Positions 1 through 5,650 of a stretch of DNA of 5,650 nucleotides are shown piece by piece. The stretch is from BRH-c54 sp036567945 (lineage in GTDB: Bacteria > Bacteroidota > Bacteroidia > Flavobacteriales_E > Vicingaceae): contig DATCTM010000072.1 of assembly GCA_036567945.1 (NCBI GenBank), positions 1-5,650 of the forward strand, read 5' to 3'. The notes beneath the pieces are model-generated. The model did not search any database and was not told the origin of the DNA. It worked only from the letters and a program-made list of their open reading frames with translations. Numbering within the stretch: the first letter of the stretch is position 1; every line of letters begins with the position of its first letter. Both the position numbers and the translations under genes were made by a program.

Positions 1-597
1 TGTTGGACAAGCTATTGGGTTGGCTATATTAGGATTGGATAAGCCTGTTGTTGGTGACCAACTATAACTTGTGCCTCCTGTTGCATTTAATTGTGCACAT
101 GCTCCATCACAAATGGTAGTGTCATTGGTAATGGTGATTACGGGTGGACTAACAACTGTTACCGTAATCGAATCAACTCCTGTACAACTAAGCGAATCTG
201 TAACGGTTACTACATAAGTAGTAGTTGTATTAGGAAATGCTATAGGATTTGCTATGTTTGGATTAGAAAGACCTGTTGTTGGAGACCAAGAATAACTCAC
301 ACCTCCTGTTGCATTAAGCTGAACAGAATCTCCAACACACATTGTTGTATCATTTCCGGCATTAATTAAAGCTGAACCAACAAAAACAGTAACCGTATCC
401 GTTGTTGGACAAATACCATTATCAACAGTTACGATATAAGTGGTAGTTGAAGAAGGAAATGCTATAGGGTTTGCTATGTTTGGATTAGATAAGCCTGTTG
501 TTGGTGACCATGTAATAGTAGAACCACCTGGTCCTGTTGGACTACCTCCTAACTGCACACTATCTCCTAAACAAATAGTAGTATCATTACCTGCATC
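1..597 (-). repeat. Three tandem Ig/PKD-like repeats of about 74-78 residues (third is cut by the edge)
   Basis: Repeat 1 starts near 597 (DAGNDTTICLGDSVQL), repeat 2 near 363 (NAGNDTTMCVGDSVQL) and repeat 3 near 129 (TNDTTICDGACAQL). Each carries a core reading WSPTTGLSNPNIANPIA, with the Trp codons at 508-510, 286-288 and 58-60, so the spacing is 222 and 228 nt. Over the 57 nt from 454 to 510, repeat 1 differs by 5 bases from repeat 2 (232-288) and by 8 from repeat 3 (4-60), by hand count. This is much closer than most of the rest of the unit. Such arrays are common in Bacteroidota surface proteins. More copies may lie beyond position 1. Confidence 0.9.
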
Positions 598-2094
598 AGC
601 AAAAGGAGATGGTAAAATATTTACATTAATACTTATTACATCTGAAGGGCAACCACAACCATTTAAGCTATTCAAGGTAATTGTACCTGTCCCTGAACTT
701 CCCCAATTAACCGTTATAGAGTCTGTTCCTTGCCCCGAGGCTACCGCTCCTCCTGTTACCACCCAATTAAACGTATATCCGGAAATTGGACTTGTAGTAT
801 AAGAAGCTGTTGTATTCGGACAAACTGTTAAAGGACCAATAATAGTATCCGGTGGTGTTGGTGGTTCCACAGTAATTTGATATACTTCATTAGTAGTTTT
901 AGGTGGACAACCATTATCTGTAGCAGAAACTGAAAATTGATACGGTAATGCTTGAGCAGAACCACAAGGAGCAGTCCAGCTAAAGTTAGAAGTTACTGTT
1001 GCTGCTCCTGTAACTGGTGAATTAATAGTTGCAGGAGGATTCATAAAGTTGGGGTCAAAAATTTGACCTGTAGCAGTCAGTGTTAAACTATCTCCATTAG
1101 GGTCTGTAAAGGTTATAGGAAATGTTAAGTTATCACATTCACTAATGGTGTATTGTGTTACTCCACTTCCTCCTGTATTTGATAGGTTTGGAGCTGGGTT
1201 AGGCGGACAAGTAATCACTAATAATTGTAAATCTCTTCTTGACACTCCTATTAAGTTGCCATTTCTATACTCTCTAATTTCAACAGCTACAACAAAATTA
1301 CCTGTTGTAGGAGACATATATTGTGTTAATCCGGTAGCTCCGTTAATAAAAGAAAAACCTCCCGCTCCAAAGGGTTGAGCTGTTGAATAACCACCATTAT
1401 AGTTTACTGTAGGAATTGTCCATGGAAGTGGAGTTGGAGCTTGTCCTGCCCCTCTCATAGGAGTTACAAAAGAAAAAATTAGTTGATCTCCATCAGGGTC
1501 TATTGCAGTATTTAATATAGAAACTGTATCATTTACACATAAAAACGGAACCGGATCATCTTGAAAAACAGGCGAACTATTATTTACTAACGAAGGGGCT
1601 ATATAAGCATGAAAAGCCATAGCTGTACCCCCTGGGTTTAATAAATTGGTAATAGCAGCATTTCTAGCAAAATTTTCAAAATATAAATGATAGCCATTAA
1701 AATTTAAAGGTAAATCTACTAATGTTTCATACACCGCTTTATAAATACATACATTTTGCCCAACAGCACATCCACTGGAAACAGGTGGCTGAACCAAATT
1801 AGAATCTACAATTGGAACAGAGACAGTCTGAAAAAGACTTTTATTTCCACCACCCATTGGGTTTCCACCTATATCTTGTTGATAAATAGAGACATTATGC
1901 GATGCAACAGGTATTGGTATTTGAGAATTATTATCGCAATTATTATATACGGTAAGGATAATTTTATATCTATAATTTGCCCCTACCTGACCCATATATT
2001 CATAGCCCAAACTTCCTCCAACTAAATGGGAGGCAAATAAATAACCACTACTAATAATAATGGCAATGAATAGTATTAAAACTCTTTTCATCAT
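1..2094 (-). CDS. Large secreted repeat protein with Ig/PKD-like repeats, C-terminus outside the window
   Basis: The minus-strand frame stays open from ATG at 2094 (or the adjacent in-frame ATG at 2091) to position 1, about 697 codons, with no stop or frameshift when translated by hand. Residues below count from the 2091 Met. Residues 1-20 (MKRVLILFIA, ending GYLFA) look like a Sec signal peptide. Residues 21-297 resemble the N-terminal region of large Bacteroidota surface proteins (ASHLVGGSLGYEY, then YRYKIILTVYNNCD). Residues 298-410 look like a cadherin/Ig-type domain (TDPNGDSLTLTATG, SATDNGCPP). Residues 415-492 resemble a PKD-like domain (VCPN, GQGTDSITVNW). From residue 499 there are three Ig/PKD-like repeats beginning DAGNDTTIC. 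No catalytic motif is visible. The protein is probably exported and structural or adhesive, and a T9SS or gliding-motility-type C-terminal domain would be expected beyond the left edge, but it is not seen. It overlaps the upstream gene by 4 nt. The exact function is unknown. Confidence 0.9.
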   Translation of the reverse strand, partial: MMKRVLILFIAIIISSGYLFASHLVGGSLGYEYMGQVGANYRYKIILTVYNNCDNNSQIPIPVASHNVSIYQQDIGGNPMGGGNKSLFQTVSVPIVDSNLVQPPVSSGCAVGQNVCIYKAVYETLVDLPLNFNGYHLYFENFARNAAITNLLNPGGTAMAFHAYIAPSLVNNSSPVFQDDPVPFLCVNDTVSILNTAIDPDGDQLIFSFVTPMRGAGQAPTPLPWTIPTVNYNGGYSTAQPFGAGGFSFINGATGLTQYMSPTTGNFVVAVEIREYRNGNLIGVSRRDLQLLVITCPPNPAPNLSNTGGSGVTQYTISECDNLTFPITFTDPNGDSLTLTATGQIFDPNFMNPPATINSPVTGAATVTSNFSWTAPCGSAQALPYQFSVSATDNGCPPKTTNEVYQITVEPPTPPDTIIGPLTVCPNTTASYTTSPISGYTFNWVVTGGAVASGQGTDSITVNWGSSGTGTITLNSLNGCGCPSDVISINVNILPSPFADAGNDTTICLGDSVQLGGSPTGPGGSTITWSPTTGLSNPNIANPIAFPSSTTTYIVTVDNGICPTTDTVTVFVGSALINAGNDTTMCVGDSVQLNATGGVSYSWSPTTGLSNPNIANPIAFPNTTTTYVVTVTDSLSCTGVDSITVTVVSPPVITITNDTTICDGACAQLNATGGTSYSWSPTTGLSNPNIANPIACPT
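2091..2094 (-). promoter_or_regulatory. Stop/start overlap (ATGA) joining the two minus-strand genes
   Basis: Read on the minus strand the junction is CAATGATGAAAAG. TGA at 2093-2091 ends the upstream gene. Two in-frame ATG codons (2094-2092 and 2091-2089) are available for the downstream gene, giving a 4-nt or 1-nt overlap. There is no room for a separate promoter, so the two genes are almost certainly co-transcribed, and re-initiation by the terminating ribosome is likely. The choice between the two ATGs changes the protein by only one Met. Confidence 0.85.
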
Positions 2095-5000
2095 TGAACT
2101 ATAATTTTTTTCGTTATTACTCCTTTATCTGAAATAACATTCATAAAGTAAATTCCTTTTGGTTGATGAGCAACACTAAACTCATAAATAAAAACATTAG
2201 TTTCCGGCAGTATTTTATCCACCACCTGCCCTATTGTGTTCACTAATACTAATTCTTTTATATCAACATCAAAATTATTTATCTCAACACTAAATTTTTC
2301 CGAAACAGGATTAGGGTAAACATTTATAGCTGAACTTAATAGATTTTCATCTATCCCAACTGTAGTACACGTCCAGTTTAATTGAAAACCAGGTCGAACA
2401 ATCGTAAAGTCAGTTTTTTGTCTAATAGTTATACTTCCTCCACTTGAACTAATAGGTGCAGGCAAGGCGTTACCTGATAACCCTGCTAAAACAGGACTAG
2501 CCGTTGTTGGTCCATCATAAATAATTAATGAATCAAATCCACTTTCAAAATCAAATGTTCCAAAAGTAAGTGTAATTTGAGTTGCTCCAACTGGTTGTAT
2601 GGTTACTATCCCATCAGTATTATTAGAATAATCTAAAAATGGGCCACCATTATCATGTAATGTTCCATTACAATCATTATAGGAAGCACTTCCTGTTATA
2701 GGCATATTATTGGTATTAGTGGTACTACAAACCCAATCCAATTCAAAACCAGATCTTACAACTGTAAAATCAGATTTTTGCCTAATGGTAATACTTCCTC
2801 CACTTGAGGTAATAATGCCCGGTAAGTTATTTCCAGAAAAACCTCCCAAAATAGGACTAGCTGTTGTTGGTCCATCATAAATAATTAGAGAATCAAAACC
2901 ATTTTCAAAATTAAATGACACAAAACTCAATGTGATTTGTGCTGCTCCCGTTGGCTGTATAGTTACCACTCCATTGGTATTGTTTGAGTACGGCATACTT
3001 GGTCCCCCATCATCGTAAAGCGTACCATTGCAATCTGTTATTACAATTGATCCACTAATTGGCATAGTATTAAAACACTCTATAGTAATGTAATTTACCA
3101 TTGCTACTGAATCTTGCCCAAAAGCATTAGTAACCACTAAGCTAACCGTATAAGTTCCAGGATTGGCATAATAATGTGATGGATTTTGTTGTGTGGAAGT
3201 ATTTCCATCTCCAAAATACCAAATCCAACCAGTTGGGATATTCGTTGATAAATCCGTAAAATGAATAGTATCTGAACAAGTTACAGTATCTGAAGCTATA
3301 AAATTAGCTGTAGGAGGTGATATATTAGGTTGAATAATTACACCATAATCTTCAGTCTGACCAAAATTAGAATTGTCACATGCATTTTGAACATTTCCAA
3401 CTACATCAGAAGTAATCCTCATTCTTAAAGGTGTATTCAAAACCACTCCACTAGGAATAGTAATATTTCCTATTGGATTAAAAGCATTGTTTATAGTAAG
3501 TACTAATTCATTCGTATTATTAAATACACCATCATTATTAAAATCTATCCAAACTCTAGTATCTTGAGCATTACTTGATCCTGTTGTAATATTTATAACA
3601 TAAGAAGATCCTTCATTTACAGTTGTTTGTTGAGAACAAGAAAAATCCTTATACCCTTCTGAACCATCTGCCGATGAATTAGAAATGGTATTAAAACTTA
3701 CATCTAAAATTCCATAACCACAGCAATAAGAAAGCGTAGAAGGTGCACAACTTGCAGGCAACACTTGGTTTGCTGTTGTAATATTAACAGTTTGAGTAAT
3801 AGTATCACTTCCATTGGCATTGGTAGCAATAAGCGTTACTGTATAAACACCATCTACCGCATAAGTATGACAAGGGTTTTGTTGTGTAGAAGTATTACTA
3901 TCACCAAAATTCCACATCCATGATGTTGGTACATTTTGAGATTGATCGGTAAAACAGACTGTTCCACTACAACTTGGGGTGGGTGATGGACTAAAAGCCG
4001 CTATTGGAGCATTTAAGTTTTGGGTAATAATAACCGTATAATCTTCTGCCTGACCAAAATCTAAATTGGCACATGGAGTAGGAGCTGCACTAAAATCATA
4101 ATCAGCAGAAACTCTCATTCTTAAAGGTGTATTTAAAACTGCTCCGGATGGAATAGCTACACTCCCTGAAGTGTTCATTTGAGAGGTAGCTGTAAAAACT
4201 CGTTCTGTAGTATTATTAAAAACTCCATCATTATTAAAATCTATCCAAGCTGCATAATTTTGAGTAGATTGAGCTGAACTTCCGATTGATAATGTATATG
4301 AAGCACCTTCAAAAACTGTAGTTTGATAACAAGTAAAATCGCTATAACCATCAGCCCCATCTGTTGAAGCATTACTTATGGTATTAAAATCTACTTGCGT
4401 AATTCCAAAACCACAACAATAAGTTAACGTATTTGGCGTACAAGATGCCGCCACTGGTGTGCTTCCTGAAAGATTTACGGTGACTAAATTATTCATAACT
4501 AAAGTATCACAACCAAAAGCATTACAAGCAATTAAGCTTATTGTATAAGTACCTCCAGAAGTATAGGTATGAGTAGGGTGTTGCTGTGTAGAAGTATTTC
4601 CATCACCAAAATTCCATAGCCAAGAGGTAGGATTTTGTGTGGATAAGTCTGTAAAAGAAACTACTCCAGAACAAGTGTATGTAGTACTCGCTGAAAAATT
4701 ACTTGAAGGTGGGATATTGGCTGCTATCCAATCTAAAACCATATTGGGTCTTTGAGCCGCAGTAGTAGTAGTTAAGGTAGATGAACAGACTGTAGAATTA
4801 TCTGCTCTATACCAAATAGAGCTTGTAAACGAAGTAGTAGAATTATACATCACTGCATTATTCGTCCATGAAGCATTGTTAAAACAAGTTTCTACTAATA
4901 AGTTAGAAGTTCCATCCCAATAAAAAGGTGTCCCAAAAGTATGATTGTTCAATCCTATAACATCGGTATATGCTTGTGGACCGTAAACGGTTGTTAAGCC

Positions 5001-5315
5001 TGTTTCAAAAGCAGTAATAGTGTTGGTAGGGGTTAATTTTAATGCAATAGTAAATCCTTGTAATGACGTTCCTTGAGCCTGAGCCACATCAAAAGCTAAG
5101 CTATTAATATTTCCTGCTGTCATTCCTGCAGCAGTAAGCTCCGAAGCTAAAATTAAAAATTGATGTCTTGCTCCCCAATACCAATTACCATAAGCAGCCG
5201 GGTAAGTTGTTGCAGTGTTAGTAGTTGTTCCTGTTCCTATTGTAATAGGAGTAGCATGTATATTAGAACTAAACACAAATACTACTAAAATTAAAAAACT
5301 ATAAAATTTTTTCAT
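2091..5315 (-). CDS. T9SS-exported multidomain protein: PKD x3, GEVED x2, CUB-like x2, type A sorting domain
   Basis: This complete gene encodes 1074 residues. ATG at 5315 is the only reasonable start, because an in-frame TAA lies at 5331-5333 and the codons after ATG encode a signal peptide (residues 1-21, MKKFYSFLILVVFVFSS, ending IHA). Residues 22-197 are a beta-rich N-terminal domain of unassigned family. PKD domains lie at about 203-282, 437-513 and 668-745, with the WNFGD/WYFGDGN core and HTY/HYY. GEVED domains follow the first two PKDs (about 290-431 and 519-661), each with a CC pair, WIDFNNDG and FGQ(A/T)EDY. Two CUB-like domains span about 751-863 and 871-983, with GFDSLIIYDGP and SGGSITIRQK. 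Residues 997-1074 form a T9SS type A sorting domain (NVYPNPVSEKF, ending GVITKKIIVQ). It is probably secreted across the outer membrane and anchored at or released from the surface. PKD and CUB folds usually mediate protein or glycan binding, and no catalytic domain is apparent, so adhesin or matrix protein is an inference. Confidence 0.95.
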   Translation of the reverse strand: MKKFYSFLILVVFVFSSNIHATPITIGTGTTTNTATTYPAAYGNWYWGARHQFLILASELTAAGMTAGNINSLAFDVAQAQGTSLQGFTIALKLTPTNTITAFETGLTTVYGPQAYTDVIGLNNHTFGTPFYWDGTSNLLVETCFNNASWTNNAVMYNSTTSFTSSIWYRADNSTVCSSTLTTTTAAQRPNMVLDWIAANIPPSSNFSASTTYTCSGVVSFTDLSTQNPTSWLWNFGDGNTSTQQHPTHTYTSGGTYTISLIACNAFGCDTLVMNNLVTVNLSGSTPVAASCTPNTLTYCCGFGITQVDFNTISNASTDGADGYSDFTCYQTTVFEGASYTLSIGSSAQSTQNYAAWIDFNNDGVFNNTTERVFTATSQMNTSGSVAIPSGAVLNTPLRMRVSADYDFSAAPTPCANLDFGQAEDYTVIITQNLNAPIAAFSPSPTPSCSGTVCFTDQSQNVPTSWMWNFGDSNTSTQQNPCHTYAVDGVYTVTLIATNANGSDTITQTVNITTANQVLPASCAPSTLSYCCGYGILDVSFNTISNSSADGSEGYKDFSCSQQTTVNEGSSYVINITTGSSNAQDTRVWIDFNNDGVFNNTNELVLTINNAFNPIGNITIPSGVVLNTPLRMRITSDVVGNVQNACDNSNFGQTEDYGVIIQPNISPPTANFIASDTVTCSDTIHFTDLSTNIPTGWIWYFGDGNTSTQQNPSHYYANPGTYTVSLVVTNAFGQDSVAMVNYITIECFNTMPISGSIVITDCNGTLYDDGGPSMPYSNNTNGVVTIQPTGAAQITLSFVSFNFENGFDSLIIYDGPTTASPILGGFSGNNLPGIITSSGGSITIRQKSDFTVVRSGFELDWVCSTTNTNNMPITGSASYNDCNGTLHDNGGPFLDYSNNTDGIVTIQPVGATQITLTFGTFDFESGFDSLIIYDGPTTASPVLAGLSGNALPAPISSSGGSITIRQKTDFTIVRPGFQLNWTCTTVGIDENLLSSAINVYPNPVSEKFSVEINNFDVDIKELVLVNTIGQVVDKILPETNVFIYEFSVAHQPKGIYFMNVISDKGVITKKIIVQ
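2367..3065 (-). repeat. Tandem duplication of a CUB-like domain, 360-nt period
   Basis: Copy 1 is at about 3065-2727 (residues 751-863) and copy 2 at about 2705-2367 (residues 871-983), offset by exactly 120 codons. Both start MPI(S/T)GS and share DCNGTL, VTIQP, GFDSLIIYDGPTTASP, SSGGSITIRQK and a final aromatic-Cys. DNA similarity is also high: 2851-2890 and 2491-2530 match at nearly every base. This is an in-frame duplication inside the gene. Confidence 0.88.
3333..4709 (-). repeat. Duplicated PKD+GEVED supermodule, about 232-codon period
   Basis: Unit 1 (about 4709-4023, residues 203-431) and unit 2 (about 4007-3333, residues 437-661) have the same domain order. The shared landmarks WIDFNNDGVFNN and NTPLRMR recur exactly 232 residues apart. 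The DNA from 3531 and from 4227 (atcattattaaaatctatcc) is identical at a 696-nt offset. A third PKD without a GEVED follows at about 3314-3081, suggesting the array grew by duplication of the two-domain unit plus a lone PKD. Confidence 0.85.
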
Positions 5316-5366
5316 ACAGAAAAGAATTAATTATGTAACACCTAGACTCATTTTTTACCCATAAAG

Positions 5367-5401
5367 TTGCGTCTCAAAGCAAATTTTATATTGTAACTTT
5401 G
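5367..5401 (+). promoter_or_regulatory. Candidate Bacteroidota-type promoter for the carbonic anhydrase-like gene
   Basis: TAACTTTG at 5394-5401 matches the Bacteroidota -7 consensus TAnnTTTG in full. The nearest TTG upstream is at 5367-5369, which leaves a 24-nt gap, slightly longer than the usual range of about 17-23. If it is used, transcription starts near 5408 and leaves a leader of about 120 nt before the ATG at 5529. The call is tentative because only the -7 box is convincing. Confidence 0.35.
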
Positions 5402-5408
5402 TATGAGA
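5372..5408. repeat. Imperfect inverted repeat flanking the TAACTTTG box
   Basis: The left arm TCTCA-AAG-CAAA (5372-5383) faces the right arm TTTG-TA-TGAGA (5398-5408). Nine bases pair, interrupted by a short asymmetric bulge, with 14 nt between the arms. The right arm overlaps the last bases of the -7 box, so this could be a regulator site, or a weak hairpin with no role. AT-rich intergenic DNA yields such arms by chance fairly often. Confidence 0.35.
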
Positions 5409-5449
5409 TATTTATTTTATTTACAAATCATTTCGCAATTTAGGAATTT

Positions 5450-5478
5450 TTGACATACTAAACAATGATTTACATTAA
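5450..5478 (+). promoter_or_regulatory. Alternative weaker promoter closer to the carbonic anhydrase-like gene
   Basis: TTG at 5450-5452, within a T-rich run, lies 18 nt before TACATTAA at 5471-5478. The latter matches only the TAnnTT part of the Bacteroidota -7 box. The spacing is good and the leader would be about 45 nt, but the box is degenerate. It would place the 11-bp direct repeats at and just after the transcription start. Confidence 0.22.
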
Positions 5479-5484
5479 CTAACC

Positions 5485-5516
5485 TATAAACGGTTGGTTT
5501 TAATATATAAACGGTT
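5485..5516. repeat. Two 11-bp direct repeats (TATAAACGGTT) spaced 21 bp apart
   Basis: TATAAACGGTT occurs at 5485-5495 and again, identically, at 5506-5516. The start-to-start spacing is 21 bp, close to two helical turns. The second copy ends 12 nt before the ATG of the carbonic anhydrase-like gene. The first copy is also part of AACC-N7-GGTT (5481-5495), a small dyad. Spacing on one DNA face is typical of paired operator half-sites, but a chance repeat in AT-rich DNA is not excluded. Confidence 0.45.
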
Positions 5517-5528
5517 ATTTATTTTTCT

Positions 5529-5650
5529 ATGGCTTTAATAAAAAAACTAAACGACAAAGCTCCTGAATTTGGAGCTGATTGTTTTTTCGCAGAGAACGCA
5601 ACTATTATTGGTGATGTAATAATGGGAAATGAATGTAGTGTTTGGTACAA
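5529..5650 (+). CDS. Gamma-carbonic anhydrase family protein, N-terminal 40 codons only
   Basis: ATG at 5529 opens a frame that stays open to the right edge. The 40 visible residues begin MALIKKLNDKAPEFG and continue with CFFAENATIIGDV and GNECSVWY. This matches the N-terminus of gamma-class carbonic anhydrase-like proteins (YrdA/PaaY/CaiE type). These form a left-handed beta-helix of hexapeptide repeats, assemble as trimers, and typically bind a metal through histidines at subunit interfaces. ENATIIGDV and NECSVWY look like the first helix coils. The metal-binding histidines lie further downstream in the family and are outside the window, so activity cannot be judged. Some family members hydrate CO2 and others have no proven activity. 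A full member is usually about 170-180 residues. No Shine-Dalgarno sequence precedes the start, only AT-rich sequence, as is normal in Bacteroidota. The gene is divergent from the large surface-protein operon and probably independent of it. Confidence 0.87.
   Translation, partial: MALIKKLNDKAPEFGADCFFAENATIIGDVIMGNECSVWY

Larger units (their letters stand above)
5316..5528. other. Divergent intergenic region
   Basis: This 213-bp AT-rich gap lies between the start of the T9SS protein gene (minus) and the start of the carbonic anhydrase-like gene (plus). It must hold the promoters of both transcription units. On the minus strand I found no full TAnnTTTG box; the nearest is a TA-N3-TTTG variant (reverse complement of 5380-5388), too weak to call. 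No RNA gene, riboswitch or terminator is recognisable. Confidence 0.8.

Noticed and set aside
1..600. CRISPR-like array, because of regularly spaced repeated segments
   Set aside because: The repeats stay in frame, encode a conserved protein core, and the segments between them are also homologous, so these are protein-domain repeats.
91..2025. Open plus-strand frames at 91-369, 440-802, 1145-1378 and 1756-2025
   Set aside because: They lie opposite the continuous minus-strand gene, have low-complexity compositions with no recognisable domain, and arise from the repeated codons of that gene.
2085..2110. Terminator or promoter between the two minus-strand genes
   Set aside because: The genes overlap and there is no hairpin with a T-run at the junction.
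5380..5388. Minus-strand TA-N3-TTTG as the promoter of the surface-protein operon
   Set aside because: The internal spacing is one base too long and no suitable -33 TTG lies at the right distance upstream, so I did not call it.
5403..5453. A 16-codon plus-strand frame (MRYLFYLQII...) in the divergent region
   Set aside because: Its ATG falls at or before the start point expected from the TAACTTTG box, and the peptide has no recognisable feature. Short frames of this size are expected by chance.
5450..5455. TTGACA, a perfect enterobacterial -35 box
   Set aside because: No TATAAT-like box lies at 16-18 nt, and the primary sigma factor of Bacteroidota recognises TTTG/TAnnTTTG rather than this motif.

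Overview
The window looks like chromosome of a member of the phylum Bacteroidota, probably a flavobacteria-like lineage. The evidence is AT-rich DNA, start codons without Shine-Dalgarno sequences, very large secreted proteins built from PKD, GEVED, CUB-like and PKD-like repeats, and a C-terminal type IX secretion (T9SS) sorting domain. Genus or species cannot be read from it.

Layout: nearly all of the left 5.3 kb is coding on the minus strand. The upstream gene (5315 to 2091) is a complete 1074-residue multidomain secreted protein. It has a signal peptide, an N-terminal beta-rich domain, two PKD+GEVED modules, a third PKD, two CUB-like domains, and a T9SS type A sorting domain. Its stop codon overlaps the start of a second minus-strand gene (2094 to beyond position 1). 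That gene is open for about 697 codons and leaves the window inside a run of near-identical Ig/PKD-like repeats. The junction (ATGATGA) implies one transcript and probably translational coupling.

A 213-bp divergent intergenic region (5316-5528) follows. It holds a consensus Bacteroidota -7 element (TAACTTTG), an imperfect inverted repeat around that element, and two 11-bp direct repeats spaced 21 bp apart just before the next start codon. On the plus strand from 5529 the first 40 codons of a gamma-class carbonic anhydrase-like protein begin and run off the right edge.

The two minus-strand genes probably encode co-expressed cell-surface or secreted proteins for adhesion, matrix formation or polymer binding. 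No enzyme domain is visible in either. The carbonic anhydrase-like gene is an unrelated housekeeping-type neighbour transcribed the other way. I see no RNA gene, CRISPR array, insertion sequence or convincing terminator. The most interesting features are the hierarchical repeats inside both large genes and the short symmetric elements between the divergent genes. I do not see strong evidence for an undescribed system.
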